Origin: Candidatus Omnitrophota bacterium
Lineage (GTDB): Bacteria; Omnitrophota; Gorgyraeia; B26-G9
Direction: 5' to 3'
Assembly (NCBI GenBank): GCA_018813905.1
Contig: JAHJAO010000032.1
Coordinates: forward strand, 1 to 35,865
DNA length: 35,865 nucleotides
The notes under the pieces: generated by a model
What the model saw: the letters and a program-made list of their open reading frames with translations, nothing else
Told to the model about the DNA's origin: nothing
The model's database searches: none
Part shown: positions 25,636 through 33,864 of the stretch, piece by piece
Position numbering within the stretch: the stretch's first letter is position 1
Layout of the letters: the number at the start of each line of letters is the position of its first letter
Position numbers and translations under genes: made by a program

Positions 25636-26583
25636 CTATTTGGGATAACGTACTTCAAAATCTGCAACAACTGACTGGATACCTGCTATTAAATCAATCT
25701 TATGTCTCCAGCCGAGTGCATGTAATCGACTAACATCCAGTAATTTAATTGGCATTCCGTCGGGCTTGGTTAAATCCCATTCTAATTTACCGGCATATCC
25801 TGTAATTGTTGCTATGGTTTCAGCCAATTCACGTATGGTTAGATCTTGACCGAATCCAACATTAATGATCTCATGCGAATCGTAATGTTTTATTAGAAAC
25901 AAACATGCATCCGCTAAATCATCTACATGCAATAGTTCTCTACGAGCATTGCCTGTGCCCCACAGAGTCACTCCTGGCGTATTATTCCTCTTGGCTTCAA
26001 TAAAACGCCTAACCAAGGCAGATACGACATGCGAACGCTCAAATTCAAAATGATCACCCGGACCATATACATTGGCAGGCATCGGACAAATAACATCCAT
26101 GCTAAATTGCTGCCGAAGCGCCTGTGCCAAACGAATACCAGCAATTTTAGCAACTGCATAGGATTCGTTTGTTGGTTCTAACGGGCCGCTCATGAAGTAA
26201 TCTTCCCGCATAGGTTGTGGTGACTCACGCGGATAAATACATGAACTCCCCAGAAAAACAGTTTTCGTCACCTGAAAATACTGACACGTCAGTAAAATAT
26301 TGTTTTGAATTTCCAGATTTTCCACTAAAAAATCTACAGGCGCGGCCATATTAGCGAAAATTCCACCCACTTTTGCCGCAGCAATAATGACATACTCTGG
26401 TTTTGTTGTCTCAAAAAAACGCCAAACTAATTCGCGAGACATTAAATCCAGCTCAGAACGCGTCCGTAGAAGGAGATTGCTAAATCCATTTCGTTGGAAA
26501 CACCGCACCAACGCTGCCCCAACGAGCCCTTCATGACCCGCAATATAAATCTTTGACTTAGACGTCAAATTACCCACTTTCAT
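25636..26583 (-). CDS. GDP-L-fucose synthase/GDP-L-colitose synthase-like SDR (Fcl/ColC type)
   Basis: A 315-residue SDR of the GDP-4-keto-6-deoxymannose 3,5-epimerase/4-reductase type. G-H-E-G-L-V-G is at 16-22, the active-site L-G-S-S-C-I-Y-P at 111-118 and S-Y-A-V-A-K at 141-146 (YxxxK). The catalytic His lies in R-S-H-V-V-S-A-L-V-R-R-F. G-P-L-E-P-T-N-E and E-L-L-H-V-D-D-L-A-D-A-C are also present. Fcl and ColC share these residues. Because a ColD-like 3-dehydratase follows directly, production of GDP-colitose is as likely as GDP-fucose. Length is standard, without the insert of the second Fcl homologue at 33865-34941. The start ATG 26583 is 1 nt after the stop of a gene remnant. gmd, needed by either route, is not in the window. 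Confidence 0.82.
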   Translation of the reverse strand: MKVGNLTSKSKIYIAGHEGLVGAALVRCFQRNGFSNLLLRTRSELDLMSRELVWRFFETTKPEYVIIAAAKVGGIFANMAAPVDFLVENLEIQNNILLTCQYFQVTKTVFLGSSCIYPRESPQPMREDYFMSGPLEPTNESYAVAKIAGIRLAQALRQQFSMDVICPMPANVYGPGDHFEFERSHVVSALVRRFIEAKRNNTPGVTLWGTGNARRELLHVDDLADACLFLIKHYDSHEIINVGFGQDLTIRELAETIATITGYAGKLEWDLTKPDGMPIKLLDVSRLHALGWRHKIDLIAGIQSVVADFEVRYPK

Positions 26584-26584
26584 T

Positions 26585-26665
26585 TTATTTTATCGGTTCC
26601 CGCCACCATGCGTTTCGGCGCGCGCCCAGAATATATACTACCTCCTGTACGCCCCAAAGACCATA
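26585..26665 (-). pseudogene. 3' remnant of an unidentified gene upstream of the Fcl/ColC-like gene
   Basis: The 83-nt gap between rfbH and the Fcl/ColC-like gene is more GC-rich than its surroundings. In one frame it reads W-G-V-Q-E-V-V-Y-I-L-G-A-R-R-N-A-W-W-R-E and ends at TAA 26587-26585, 1 nt before the next ATG. This is the same TAA-A-ATG spacing seen at 33863. It looks like the tail of a former upstream gene cut by a junction near 26660. The protein is not recognisable, and chance openness over 26 codons cannot be excluded. Confidence 0.3.
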
Positions 26666-26666
26666 T

Positions 26667-27986
26667 TTATAGATTGAGTTTTTTAAAATAAGCATCGAAG
26701 ACTTTAAAAATATAATTTATTTTTTCTTTGTTTATCCCGGGATAAACCCCTATCCAAAATAAGTTATTCATCACTAAATCTGTATTATTTAAATTATCTA
26801 CAAGCCTGTATTTCATATTCATATAAGCCGGCTGTTTAGTTAAATTGCCGCCAAAAAGCATACGTGTGGCAATTTTATTTTCTTCAAGATACCATACTAT
26901 TTCGGCTCTTGTAAAAGGAGCTCCATCTTTTACCAATAAAGGAAAACCAAACCAAGCAGGAATGGCCTTTTTGTCCCATTGTGGTAAGATAAAGTATTTT
27001 TCATATTTTTTAAAATAATTAAATAAACAATTAAAATTATCCCTTCGTATTTTTATAAATCCGGCTAATTTATCCAATTGGGCTACTCCAATTGCGGCTT
27101 GCATATCAGTTATTTTTAAATTGTAACCAATATGCGAATAGACATATTTATGGTCATAGCCAAAAGGAAGCTTTCCAAACTTTTGAGTAAAACGCCGGTA
27201 GCAGGTATTATCATATCCCGGCTCACACCAGCAATCTCTGCCCCAATCCCGAAAAGATAAGATTATGCGCTTTAACAAGGGATCATTAGTTAAAATCGCA
27301 CCCCCTTCACCCATAGTTATATGATGCGCTGGATAAAAGCTGCATGTAGAGATATGCCCAAACGTGCCTGTGAATTTATTCTTAAATTTTGAACCCAGAG
27401 CATCACAGTTATCTTCAATTAAGAATAAATTGTTTTTTTCAGCAATCTTTATAACCGCATCCAGATTAAACGGGTTACCCAAGGTATGGGCGAGAAAAAT
27501 TGCTTTCGTCTTTTTTGTGATCGCTTTTTCCATTCTTCGTACATCAACATTATATGTACCCAGTTCAACATCAATAATTACCGGCTTTAAGTGATTTTGC
27601 AGGATCGGATTAAGTGTGGTAGGAAAGCCACAAGCCATGGTAATTACTTCATCTTGCGGCTTTAATCTCCGATGCTTGAGTAAGGGCGAAGTCAAAGCTG
27701 AAATTGCCAAAAGATTAGCTGATGAGCCAGAATTGGTCAGTAAACAAAATTTGATTTTGAGAAATTCAGCTAACTTTTTTTCAAACTTCTGAGCGTACCT
27801 TCCGGCCGTAAGCCAGAAATCAAGTGAAGCATCAACCAAATTTATCAACTCCGCATGATCATAAATTCTACCGGCATAATTTATTTTTGATTTTGAAGGC
27901 ACAAAGCTGCTTTTTTCCTGTCTCAGCTTATATAACTTTTTAATCTTGGAAAATATTTCTTTTCTAATTATTTTTTCTGTCTTCAT
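26667..27986 (-). CDS. rfbH: CDP-4-dehydro-6-deoxyglucose 3-dehydrase (RfbH/DdhC, E1)
   Basis: A 439-residue PLP enzyme that removes the 3-OH from CDP-4-keto-6-deoxyglucose, working with a reductase (E3/DdhD) and an Fe-S cluster. N-S-G-S-S-A-N-L is at 85-92 and E-D-N-C-D-A-L-G at 191-198. His replaces the Schiff-base Lys in Y-P-A-H-H-I-T-M-G-E-G-G (His 221/222). The signature R-D-W-G-R-D-C-W-C-E-P-G and D-N-T-C gives Cys 252, 254 and 262. In family members I recall, the motif has a fourth Cys where this one has Tyr 258. F-G-Y-D-H-K-Y-V-Y-S-H-I-G-Y-N-L-K-I-T-D-M follows, as expected. It is the last gene of the CDP-sugar cassette, 9 nt after the ThDP enzyme gene. No E3 gene is visible nearby. 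Confidence 0.92.
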   Translation of the reverse strand: MKTEKIIRKEIFSKIKKLYKLRQEKSSFVPSKSKINYAGRIYDHAELINLVDASLDFWLTAGRYAQKFEKKLAEFLKIKFCLLTNSGSSANLLAISALTSPLLKHRRLKPQDEVITMACGFPTTLNPILQNHLKPVIIDVELGTYNVDVRRMEKAITKKTKAIFLAHTLGNPFNLDAVIKIAEKNNLFLIEDNCDALGSKFKNKFTGTFGHISTCSFYPAHHITMGEGGAILTNDPLLKRIILSFRDWGRDCWCEPGYDNTCYRRFTQKFGKLPFGYDHKYVYSHIGYNLKITDMQAAIGVAQLDKLAGFIKIRRDNFNCLFNYFKKYEKYFILPQWDKKAIPAWFGFPLLVKDGAPFTRAEIVWYLEENKIATRMLFGGNLTKQPAYMNMKYRLVDNLNNTDLVMNNLFWIGVYPGINKEKINYIFKVFDAYFKKLNL

Positions 27987-27995
27987 AACTCTGCT

Positions 27996-29741
27996 TTATA
28001 ATAACTCAACTATCATATTTGATTTAAGTTCCTTGTAAGAAAGCAATGGATCCTGCTCTTCCAAGGGCCTGTTCACCGACAACTTAGGCAATACCTTAGA
28101 GCATGGTTCAATTCCAATTTCAAGAAACTCAGGAGTTTTGGTTTTAAAAAGTTTATTTAGGGCTTTTGTTATTTGATTTTTTTTGGTTATTTTGGCCGTT
28201 TTAATCTTATATGCAGAAACAACTTTTTGAAAGTCCGGCTCGCTATAACCAATCACTGTTGACTGCAACCTGGATTTAAAATATTGTTCCTGAAACTGCC
28301 TGACCATGCCATAACAACGATTGTTTAACAATATTATCTTTATCGGTAACTTGTGATGATATACTGTTTGAAGTTCCTGGCTATTTAACTGAAATCCCCC
28401 ATCTCCAGTTATAACAACAATTGTTTTGCGCGGCTGAGTGCAAGCTGCACCAATAGCCATTGACAAAGCAGAACCCATCGCTCCCATTCCTCCTTGCGTA
28501 AGAAATCTTTGGGATTTAGCAAGCTTAAGTGATTGAGCAGCCCACATCTGGTTCTGCCCCACATCCACGCATACAACCGCTCCCTGAGGGATAAACTCCG
28601 AAAGTTTATGTATAAAAAAATTAGGCTCAATAACTTTACCCCTGTAATTCTGAAAAGACGGATACTTTTTTTTGTAAGCACTTATTCTTTTTAACCAAGG
28701 CGTTATCCGCTGTTTATCAAAACTGGTAAGTTTACTATTCAATGTTTTTAGAAACACTTTCAAATCAGAGTTTATGGCAATATCTACCTTGACCTTGTTA
28801 TTTAACTCATATCTATCAATATCTACATGGATAATTTTTGCGAATCTGGCAAATGTTTTTGGATTTGTTCCTGTCTGTCTTGTATCCAGTCTTATACCCA
28901 GAGCCAAAATTAGGTCTGAGTTTGCAACTGCCAGATTAGCATAGCGGTTACCATAACTGCCAAACATGCCCACAAATGAGGGATGATCATGAGGAAAAGC
29001 ATCTAAACCCATTAGAGAAGAAACAACAGGTACTTCTGTTTTTTTAATTAACCGGAAAAGCTCATCCCCGGCTTTTGCTAATCTTACTCCGCCTCCGATT
29101 AAAACAATTGGCCGCGAAGAAGCATTTAGAAATTCTCTGATCCTTTTAATCAGTTTTTGATTCAATACATTAGATGATTTGCGCTGATAAGGAATATTGA
29201 AGGATTTAAGCAGCTTTGGATTAATATCGGCACGTTGGATATTCATGGGAATATCCAATAATACCGGACCAGGCCGCCCGGTTTTTGCAATATAAACTGC
29301 TTTTTCAAGACAATATCTTATTTTTTTTGCATCTTTAATCAGAACAACATCCTTTACTATCGGCCTTACTATACTAACAATATCAGTTTCCTGGAATCCT
29401 ATTTGCCTTACCGGCTGATTAAATTTAAATTCATAAGTATTTACCTGACCGGTTATAAAAAGCGCTGGGATTGAATCAAAAAAACAACTCCCGATCCCGG
29501 TAATTAAATTTGTCGCTCCTGGACCGCTTGTCGCCATGGCCACGCCGATATTGCCGTTTGTCCTTGAGTATCCCTCTGCAGCAAAAGCAGCTGCTTGTTC
29601 ATGATGCATGGACAAAGTTAGAATTTTTTTTCGCCCATACAAAGAATCCAGCAAATGCGTAACCGCACCACCGCAGATTTCAAAAACATGCGTAATATTT
29701 TCCTTAATTAAAAATTTAACAACATAATCAGATAATTTCAT
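27996..29741 (-). CDS. ThDP-dependent acetolactate-synthase-like enzyme, candidate YerE-type acetyltransferase
   Basis: A 581-residue protein with the full three-domain layout of acetohydroxyacid-synthase-like ThDP enzymes. The N-terminal catalytic Glu is in H-H-E-Q-A-A-A-F-A-A-E-G (Glu 48). The central domain has I-G-G-G-V-R-L-A. The C-terminal ThDP motif is G-D-G-G-F at 446-450 through N-N at 473-474. Placed between CDP-dideoxyhexose genes, it matches YerE of Yersinia, which uses pyruvate to put a two-carbon acetyl unit on C4 of CDP-3,6-dideoxy-4-ketohexose. Plain acetolactate synthase for branched amino acids is less likely: no small subunit follows and the neighbours are all sugar genes. 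It starts at ATG 29741, 9 nt after the upstream SDR stop. Confidence 0.82.
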   Translation of the reverse strand: MKLSDYVVKFLIKENITHVFEICGGAVTHLLDSLYGRKKILTLSMHHEQAAAFAAEGYSRTNGNIGVAMATSGPGATNLITGIGSCFFDSIPALFITGQVNTYEFKFNQPVRQIGFQETDIVSIVRPIVKDVVLIKDAKKIRYCLEKAVYIAKTGRPGPVLLDIPMNIQRADINPKLLKSFNIPYQRKSSNVLNQKLIKRIREFLNASSRPIVLIGGGVRLAKAGDELFRLIKKTEVPVVSSLMGLDAFPHDHPSFVGMFGSYGNRYANLAVANSDLILALGIRLDTRQTGTNPKTFARFAKIIHVDIDRYELNNKVKVDIAINSDLKVFLKTLNSKLTSFDKQRITPWLKRISAYKKKYPSFQNYRGKVIEPNFFIHKLSEFIPQGAVVCVDVGQNQMWAAQSLKLAKSQRFLTQGGMGAMGSALSMAIGAACTQPRKTIVVITGDGGFQLNSQELQTVYHHKLPIKIILLNNRCYGMVRQFQEQYFKSRLQSTVIGYSEPDFQKVVSAYKIKTAKITKKNQITKALNKLFKTKTPEFLEIGIEPCSKVLPKLSVNRPLEEQDPLLSYKELKSNMIVELL

Positions 29742-29750
29742 ATTCGGGTT

Positions 29751-30713
29751 TTATCTCCCCATAGTATCTTTTTCAAACAAAAAGTTATTTTTTTTAAGCC
29801 ATTCAATGCTCATCTTAAGCCCCTTTTCTAAATCATATTTGGGCTTCCAGCCTAATAACTTCTGGGCCTTAGAAATATCTGCCTGCCAAATTTTAGGTTC
29901 AAGACGAGAATTAGGACTCTGCCCCCATTCCGGTTTAACAGAGCTACCGGTAAGCTTAATAATCTTATCGACAACGTCACCTATAGAATACTGCATCCCT
30001 GAGCCGATATTTATAATTTGGCCTTTAACTTTTTCCTTGTTTTCTATTACCTGGGTATAGGCATCTATTACATCTTTGATATATATGAAATCTCTTACGC
30101 AACTCGCAGCTGAAACTTTAGGATTTTCATCTTTTAAGCAAGAAATGCTTGTATAAGGAATTAAACGCGTCGGTTCATCATAATCGCCGTAAGGAGAAAA
30201 TAAACGCAAGGTTACGATTGGTTTGTTTTCACGCTTGGCGAGTAACTGAGCATATAATGTTGCTGCCAACTTTGATAGGCCATAGTCAGTTACAGGCTCC
30301 GGCAAATCATCTTCTTTTAAAGGGTGCGACTTTATCCCGTATTCTGATGAAGAGCCGGTATTTATAAAGAGTTCATATTCTATATTATTACAAGCAGTTA
30401 GTAAATTCACTGTACCTTGAAAATTAGTGTTCATAATCCGTTGTGTTTCTTTTTGAAATATATGTCCACCGTAAATAGCAGTATGAAAAATCAATTGTGG
30501 TTTAAAAGATAAAACCGCATTTTTTGTTTTTTCCTCATTTCGCAGATCAACCGAGTATTCGCAAACATCATTTAAGATATCTTTGATTCTCCATGTATCC
30601 TCACCTTCCAAAGCAAATACGGCAATATCTGCCCCCTGTTTTAGAAAATAGCGGGTGATATTTGATCCCACAAAACCTGTAGCGCCTGTGATCAAAATTT
30701 TCTTGTTCTTCAT
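29751..30713 (-). CDS. SDR reductase of the CDP-dideoxyhexose cassette (YerF- or abequose/paratose-synthase-like)
   Basis: A 320-residue extended SDR. G-A-T-G-F-V-G is at 10-16, N-T-G-S-S-S-E-Y-G at 118-126 and D-Y-G-L-S-K at 143-148 (YxxxK). R-D-F-I-Y-I-K-D-V and L-G-W-K-P-K-Y-D-L are typical of NDP-sugar SDRs. Its place between CDP-glucose 4,6-dehydratase and the ThDP enzyme suggests it reduces a CDP-sugar ketone. That could be the acetyl side chain in yersiniose synthesis (YerF role), or C4 as in CDP-abequose or CDP-paratose synthases. Sequence alone does not decide. It lies 7 nt after the CDP-glucose dehydratase gene and 9 nt before the ThDP gene. Confidence 0.8.
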   Translation of the reverse strand: MKNKKILITGATGFVGSNITRYFLKQGADIAVFALEGEDTWRIKDILNDVCEYSVDLRNEEKTKNAVLSFKPQLIFHTAIYGGHIFQKETQRIMNTNFQGTVNLLTACNNIEYELFINTGSSSEYGIKSHPLKEDDLPEPVTDYGLSKLAATLYAQLLAKRENKPIVTLRLFSPYGDYDEPTRLIPYTSISCLKDENPKVSAASCVRDFIYIKDVIDAYTQVIENKEKVKGQIINIGSGMQYSIGDVVDKIIKLTGSSVKPEWGQSPNSRLEPKIWQADISKAQKLLGWKPKYDLEKGLKMSIEWLKKNNFLFEKDTMGR

Positions 30714-30720
30714 AATATTG

Positions 30721-31689
30721 TTAAAAAATGCTGCTATACCAATCTAAAGCATTCTTTAGCCCCATTGTTAAAGAATATTTAGGCTTCCAGCCAAGAACTT
30801 TTCTTGCTTTTCTAGATGAAAGATACTGATGTTTGATCTCGTATTTTGCACGGCTTTGTATTTGATAACTGGGTATTTTATTTGCCTGTTTATAAATTTT
30901 TCCGACTAACTCCAAAACAGATATAGGATGCTCATCACTGAAATTAAACGCCTCGCCAGATAGATTAAGCTTCTTTAGTTTTTCTGCCAGTAATATGTAT
31001 CCGTTAACAATGTCTTCAACATAAACATAATCTCTTGTAAACTTACCATCACTACGGATAAGCAGTTTTTCCCCCTTGAGCACACAACGTATAGCATCGG
31101 GGACAATCCTGGAAAAATTATAATCCCCAGGGCCATATATATTCCCGCAACGGGTTGTCGCCACGGGAACTCCATATGTATAAGCATATGTACATCCAAT
31201 AAGATCTGCACAGCTTTTTGAAACATCATAAGGATGTTTTCCTTTTAATGCCGCTTCTTCAGTGTATGGTAAGATTTTGTGGCTACCATAGGCCTTATCG
31301 CTTGAAGCCATTACAATCGCTTGAATTGATTTATTGCTACGCGCTATTTCCAAGATGTTCCAAGTGCCTTGAATGTTTGACTTAAAGGTTCTTAAAGGGC
31401 TTTTATTAGCCCTGGCCACAATTGCCTCAGCTGCTAAATGAAAAATTATTTGCGGTTTATGTTTATCTATTATTTTTTTCATTGATTTAAAATCAGCAAT
31501 GTCCCCTTTTACCCCTTTGATCTTTTCTCTTTCACAAAACGAAAGAATAGAACCTCTACGATTTTTTACAATATCAACACCAGTGATAATCGCACCTGAG
31601 CCATTCAATGTTTTTACCATCCAAGAGCCTAAAAATCCTTCGTGCCCCGTAATTAAGACTCTTTTATCTTTCCAAAATTTTCGGTTCAT
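30721..31689 (-). CDS. rfbG: CDP-glucose 4,6-dehydratase (RfbG/DdhB)
   Basis: An extended SDR of 322 residues from ATG 31689. The start W-K-D-K-R-V-L-I-T-G-H-E-G-F-L-G-S-W is diagnostic of the CDP-glucose dehydratase branch. It has A-S-S-D-K-A-Y-G at 128-135 (catalytic Asp-Lys in place of the Thr-Asp-Glu of RmlB) and P-Y-D-V-S-K at 153-158. R-C-G-N-I-Y-G-P-G-D and R-D-Y-V-Y-V-E-D-I follow. It converts CDP-glucose to CDP-4-keto-6-deoxyglucose with bound NAD. I chose ATG 31689 because it lies 7 nt past the rfbF stop with AAGG 5 nt upstream; a more distal in-frame start would overlap rfbF by 38 nt. It is slightly shorter than the usual 350 or so. Confidence 0.92.
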   Translation of the reverse strand: MNRKFWKDKRVLITGHEGFLGSWMVKTLNGSGAIITGVDIVKNRRGSILSFCEREKIKGVKGDIADFKSMKKIIDKHKPQIIFHLAAEAIVARANKSPLRTFKSNIQGTWNILEIARSNKSIQAIVMASSDKAYGSHKILPYTEEAALKGKHPYDVSKSCADLIGCTYAYTYGVPVATTRCGNIYGPGDYNFSRIVPDAIRCVLKGEKLLIRSDGKFTRDYVYVEDIVNGYILLAEKLKKLNLSGEAFNFSDEHPISVLELVGKIYKQANKIPSYQIQSRAKYEIKHQYLSSRKARKVLGWKPKYSLTMGLKNALDWYSSIF

Positions 31690-31696
31690 ATAAACC

Positions 31697-32485
31697 TTAT
31701 CTCCACTTTTTCCAAGGAACCTCATTTTTTTCAATCATTTCCTCAAGTTCAACTTTATCCCGTAAAGTATCCATACACTTCCAAAAACCATTATGTTTAT
31801 AAACGACCAGATTACCATCCGCAGCTAATTTACGCAACGGGTCTCTCTCCCATATTGTCGCATCGCCTTTTTTAATATAATTAAATATTTCAGGTTCCAA
31901 CACAAAAAATCCGCCATTAATGCGATTGCCTTCACCCTTTGGTTTTTCCATAAAAGACTTAACTGAATCTTTTTGAATATCTAAAACCCCAAATCTTCCA
32001 GCAGTCAGAACGCCTGTTAACGTCGCTAACTTCTTATTCCTCTTATGTGTCTTAACCAATTTATTAATATCGATATCCGCTACTCCATCCCCATATGTCA
32101 ACATAAATGTTTCTTTTCCTATATATTTCTGAATTCTTTTTATTCTTCCTCCGGTCATCGTGCCGATACCTGTATCAACCAAGGTAACTTTCCATGGCTC
32201 AGAAGTACTACTATGTATATCCATCTTATTATTCACCATATCAATAGTCACATCACTCATGTGAAGCAAATAATGTGAAAAATATTCTTTGATCAAGTAA
32301 CCTCGATACCCTAAGCAAATAACAAAATCATTAAATCCATAATGGGAAAAAATTTTCATAATATGCCAAAGTATCGGTTTGCCTCCAATTTCAATCATCG
32401 GCTTTGGAATTGTATTTGTTTCCTCACTTAGACGCGTCCCCAGACCTCCGCATAAAATAACAACTTTAATGTTATCTTTAACCAT
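31697..32485 (-). CDS. rfbF: Glucose-1-phosphate cytidylyltransferase (RfbF/DdhA)
   Basis: A 262-residue nucleotidyltransferase forming CDP-glucose from CTP and glucose-1-phosphate, the first step of the CDP-dideoxyhexose branch. It shows L-C-G-G-L-G-T-R-L-S-E-E-T at about 12-24, K-P-M-I-E-I-G-G-K-P-I-L-W-H-I-M and Y-G-D-G-V-A-D. The late E-R-D-P-L-R-K-L-A and Y-K-H-N-G-F-W-K-C-M-D-T are both characteristic of RfbF. Length is right for the family. AAGGAG stands 7 nt before ATG 32485, one of the best SDs in the window, so this could be a main translation entry for the five-gene cassette. Confidence 0.94.
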   Translation of the reverse strand: MVKDNIKVVILCGGLGTRLSEETNTIPKPMIEIGGKPILWHIMKIFSHYGFNDFVICLGYRGYLIKEYFSHYLLHMSDVTIDMVNNKMDIHSSTSEPWKVTLVDTGIGTMTGGRIKRIQKYIGKETFMLTYGDGVADIDINKLVKTHKRNKKLATLTGVLTAGRFGVLDIQKDSVKSFMEKPKGEGNRINGGFFVLEPEIFNYIKKGDATIWERDPLRKLAADGNLVVYKHNGFWKCMDTLRDKVELEEMIEKNEVPWKKWR

Positions 32486-32516
32486 TTTTTTTCTCCTTAT
32501 GATAAACTTGGTTTAG

Positions 32517-32594
32517 CTATTTTGCTAGCGTTCTTTCTATTTCATAACCTTCCATTAATAATGACAGAGGATATCGATAGCATAAGAAACGGAA
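32517..32594 (-). other. In-frame 25-codon extension after the UGM-like gene's stop
   Basis: Directly after the TAA of the UGM-like gene, the same frame stays open for 25 codons (F-R-F-L-C-Y-R-Y-P-L-S-L-L-M-E-G-Y) before TAG 32519-32517. The text looks protein-like, so either the upstream gene once ended here or this is chance. It covers most of the 109-nt gap before rfbF. Confidence 0.25.
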
Positions 32595-33863
32595 TTATTT
32601 GTATTTCCGAGTAATATCGCCTGCAGTATCAAATGCCCTCTTCATACAAACATCCATATTGTAATATTTCCATTCCGCGAATCTGCCCGTGCGCAATATC
32701 CCGTAATTATCAAGACACTTATTTATAGAGTCTAAATTATGCTTATAACCCTTATCAAAAATGATATACGCATATTTAACAAATGCCGAATCAATGATAT
32801 TCCGGACTTTTAAGTTATCTATTTTGCGGTATCGATTAAACTCCTTTGCATCCTGCTCCGGATCAGTCATCCCTATCATTTCTAAAGTCGCAGATGAGCC
32901 ATTACCGGATGGACAATTAAAAGAAGAAAGATTTCCCTGATACGACACACGATGCGCTCTTATTTTTTTATCCGGGATATAAAACCAGGAAATATCATTC
33001 TTCGCGCATTTACAAAAAGCCGTAGTTAGTGAATTATATTTTAAATCAGCCGCCTTTTTACGCACGCTTACCGATAAACCCCTGACAGCTTCAATTAAAT
33101 CCCTCAAACAAATAGTTGAGATAATTAAATCGAATTTATCTTGGCCATTGATAATAAATTTTCGTTTTATTTTATCTATATCAACCACCGTACATTCAGT
33201 TACGATTTCAGCTTTAATATTTTTTGCCATAATATTAATCAAGGACTGGATACCCCCTTTATTGGGATAATAAAAAGTAGCATGTGGTATTTCTGCCTTG
33301 GAGGAATTCCTTTTTAGCAGCGAAGCAATAATCTGCTTCACATTGCTAATTGGCATTTTACCGTCAATCCAATCAATACTCATTTTCTTCAAATTATAGG
33401 CCCATATTTTCTCATTATAGGGAATCATGTATTTATGCGCAATTGCGTCTCCGAACGCATAAATCAACCAATTATAATAATTATCGGGCTTGGGTTTATT
33501 TTTGGCGGTTATAAAATCAACAACACACTCGATAGCTTCATCTTCGGATAATTCCAATAAAGCATATTCAAATGGATAATTAATTAAACGGTTGCCATAT
33601 AAAATCTTGGTATTCCTAGTCTGAAATTTCCAGTCTTTCTGTTTAAGCATGTTAAAAACCCATGTTTTCACATCTGGGAAGTTTGAATTAAAAACATGTC
33701 CTCCGTGTAGATCAAAAACATATCCGTTCTTAATTCTTGACTTGGCTAAACCGCCTATCTGTGAATCTTGTTCGAATATTGTTATATCTTCGAAACCAAA
33801 CTCATTTAGCTTTAAGCCGCAAGAAAGACCTGAGATACCTGCCCCTAAAATTGCGATTTTCAT
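32595..33863 (-). CDS. UDP-galactopyranose-mutase-like FAD protein (amine oxidase fold)
   Basis: A 422-residue flavoprotein. The FAD dinucleotide motif is I-L-G-A-G-I-S-G-L-S-C-G at the N-terminus, followed by E-x-D-S-Q-I-G-G-L-A, the second GG motif. F-D-L-H-G-G-H-V-F, Y-N-E-K-I-W and a late G-R-F-A-E-W-K-Y-Y-N-M-D follow. The last resembles the G-R-x-x-x-W-x-Y-x-x-x-D flavin/substrate segment of UDP-galactopyranose mutase relatives. The classic enzyme converts UDP-Galp to UDP-Galf. This is a divergent relative, so a ring contraction or another redox-neutral reaction on an NDP-sugar is inference. The start is 1 nt after the Fcl stop (TAA-A-ATG), indicating tight coupling. Confidence 0.72.
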   Translation of the reverse strand: MKIAILGAGISGLSCGLKLNEFGFEDITIFEQDSQIGGLAKSRIKNGYVFDLHGGHVFNSNFPDVKTWVFNMLKQKDWKFQTRNTKILYGNRLINYPFEYALLELSEDEAIECVVDFITAKNKPKPDNYYNWLIYAFGDAIAHKYMIPYNEKIWAYNLKKMSIDWIDGKMPISNVKQIIASLLKRNSSKAEIPHATFYYPNKGGIQSLINIMAKNIKAEIVTECTVVDIDKIKRKFIINGQDKFDLIISTICLRDLIEAVRGLSVSVRKKAADLKYNSLTTAFCKCAKNDISWFYIPDKKIRAHRVSYQGNLSSFNCPSGNGSSATLEMIGMTDPEQDAKEFNRYRKIDNLKVRNIIDSAFVKYAYIIFDKGYKHNLDSINKCLDNYGILRTGRFAEWKYYNMDVCMKRAFDTAGDITRKYK

Positions 33864-33864
33864 T

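Noticed and set aside
25620-25670. Longer ColD-like protein starting at TTG 25670
   Set aside because: It would overlap the upstream gene by 35 nt, has no SD, and the added residues are the shifted reading of that gene's end.
26615-26630. GC-rich palindromic GGCGCGCGCC as a terminator
   Set aside because: It has no T-run in the direction of transcription and falls in a frame that reads as a gene tail.
27996-29741. Housekeeping acetolactate synthase large subunit
   Set aside because: No small subunit or ilvC follows, and the gene is embedded with 7-9 nt gaps in a CDP-sugar cassette. A sugar-modifying role fits better.
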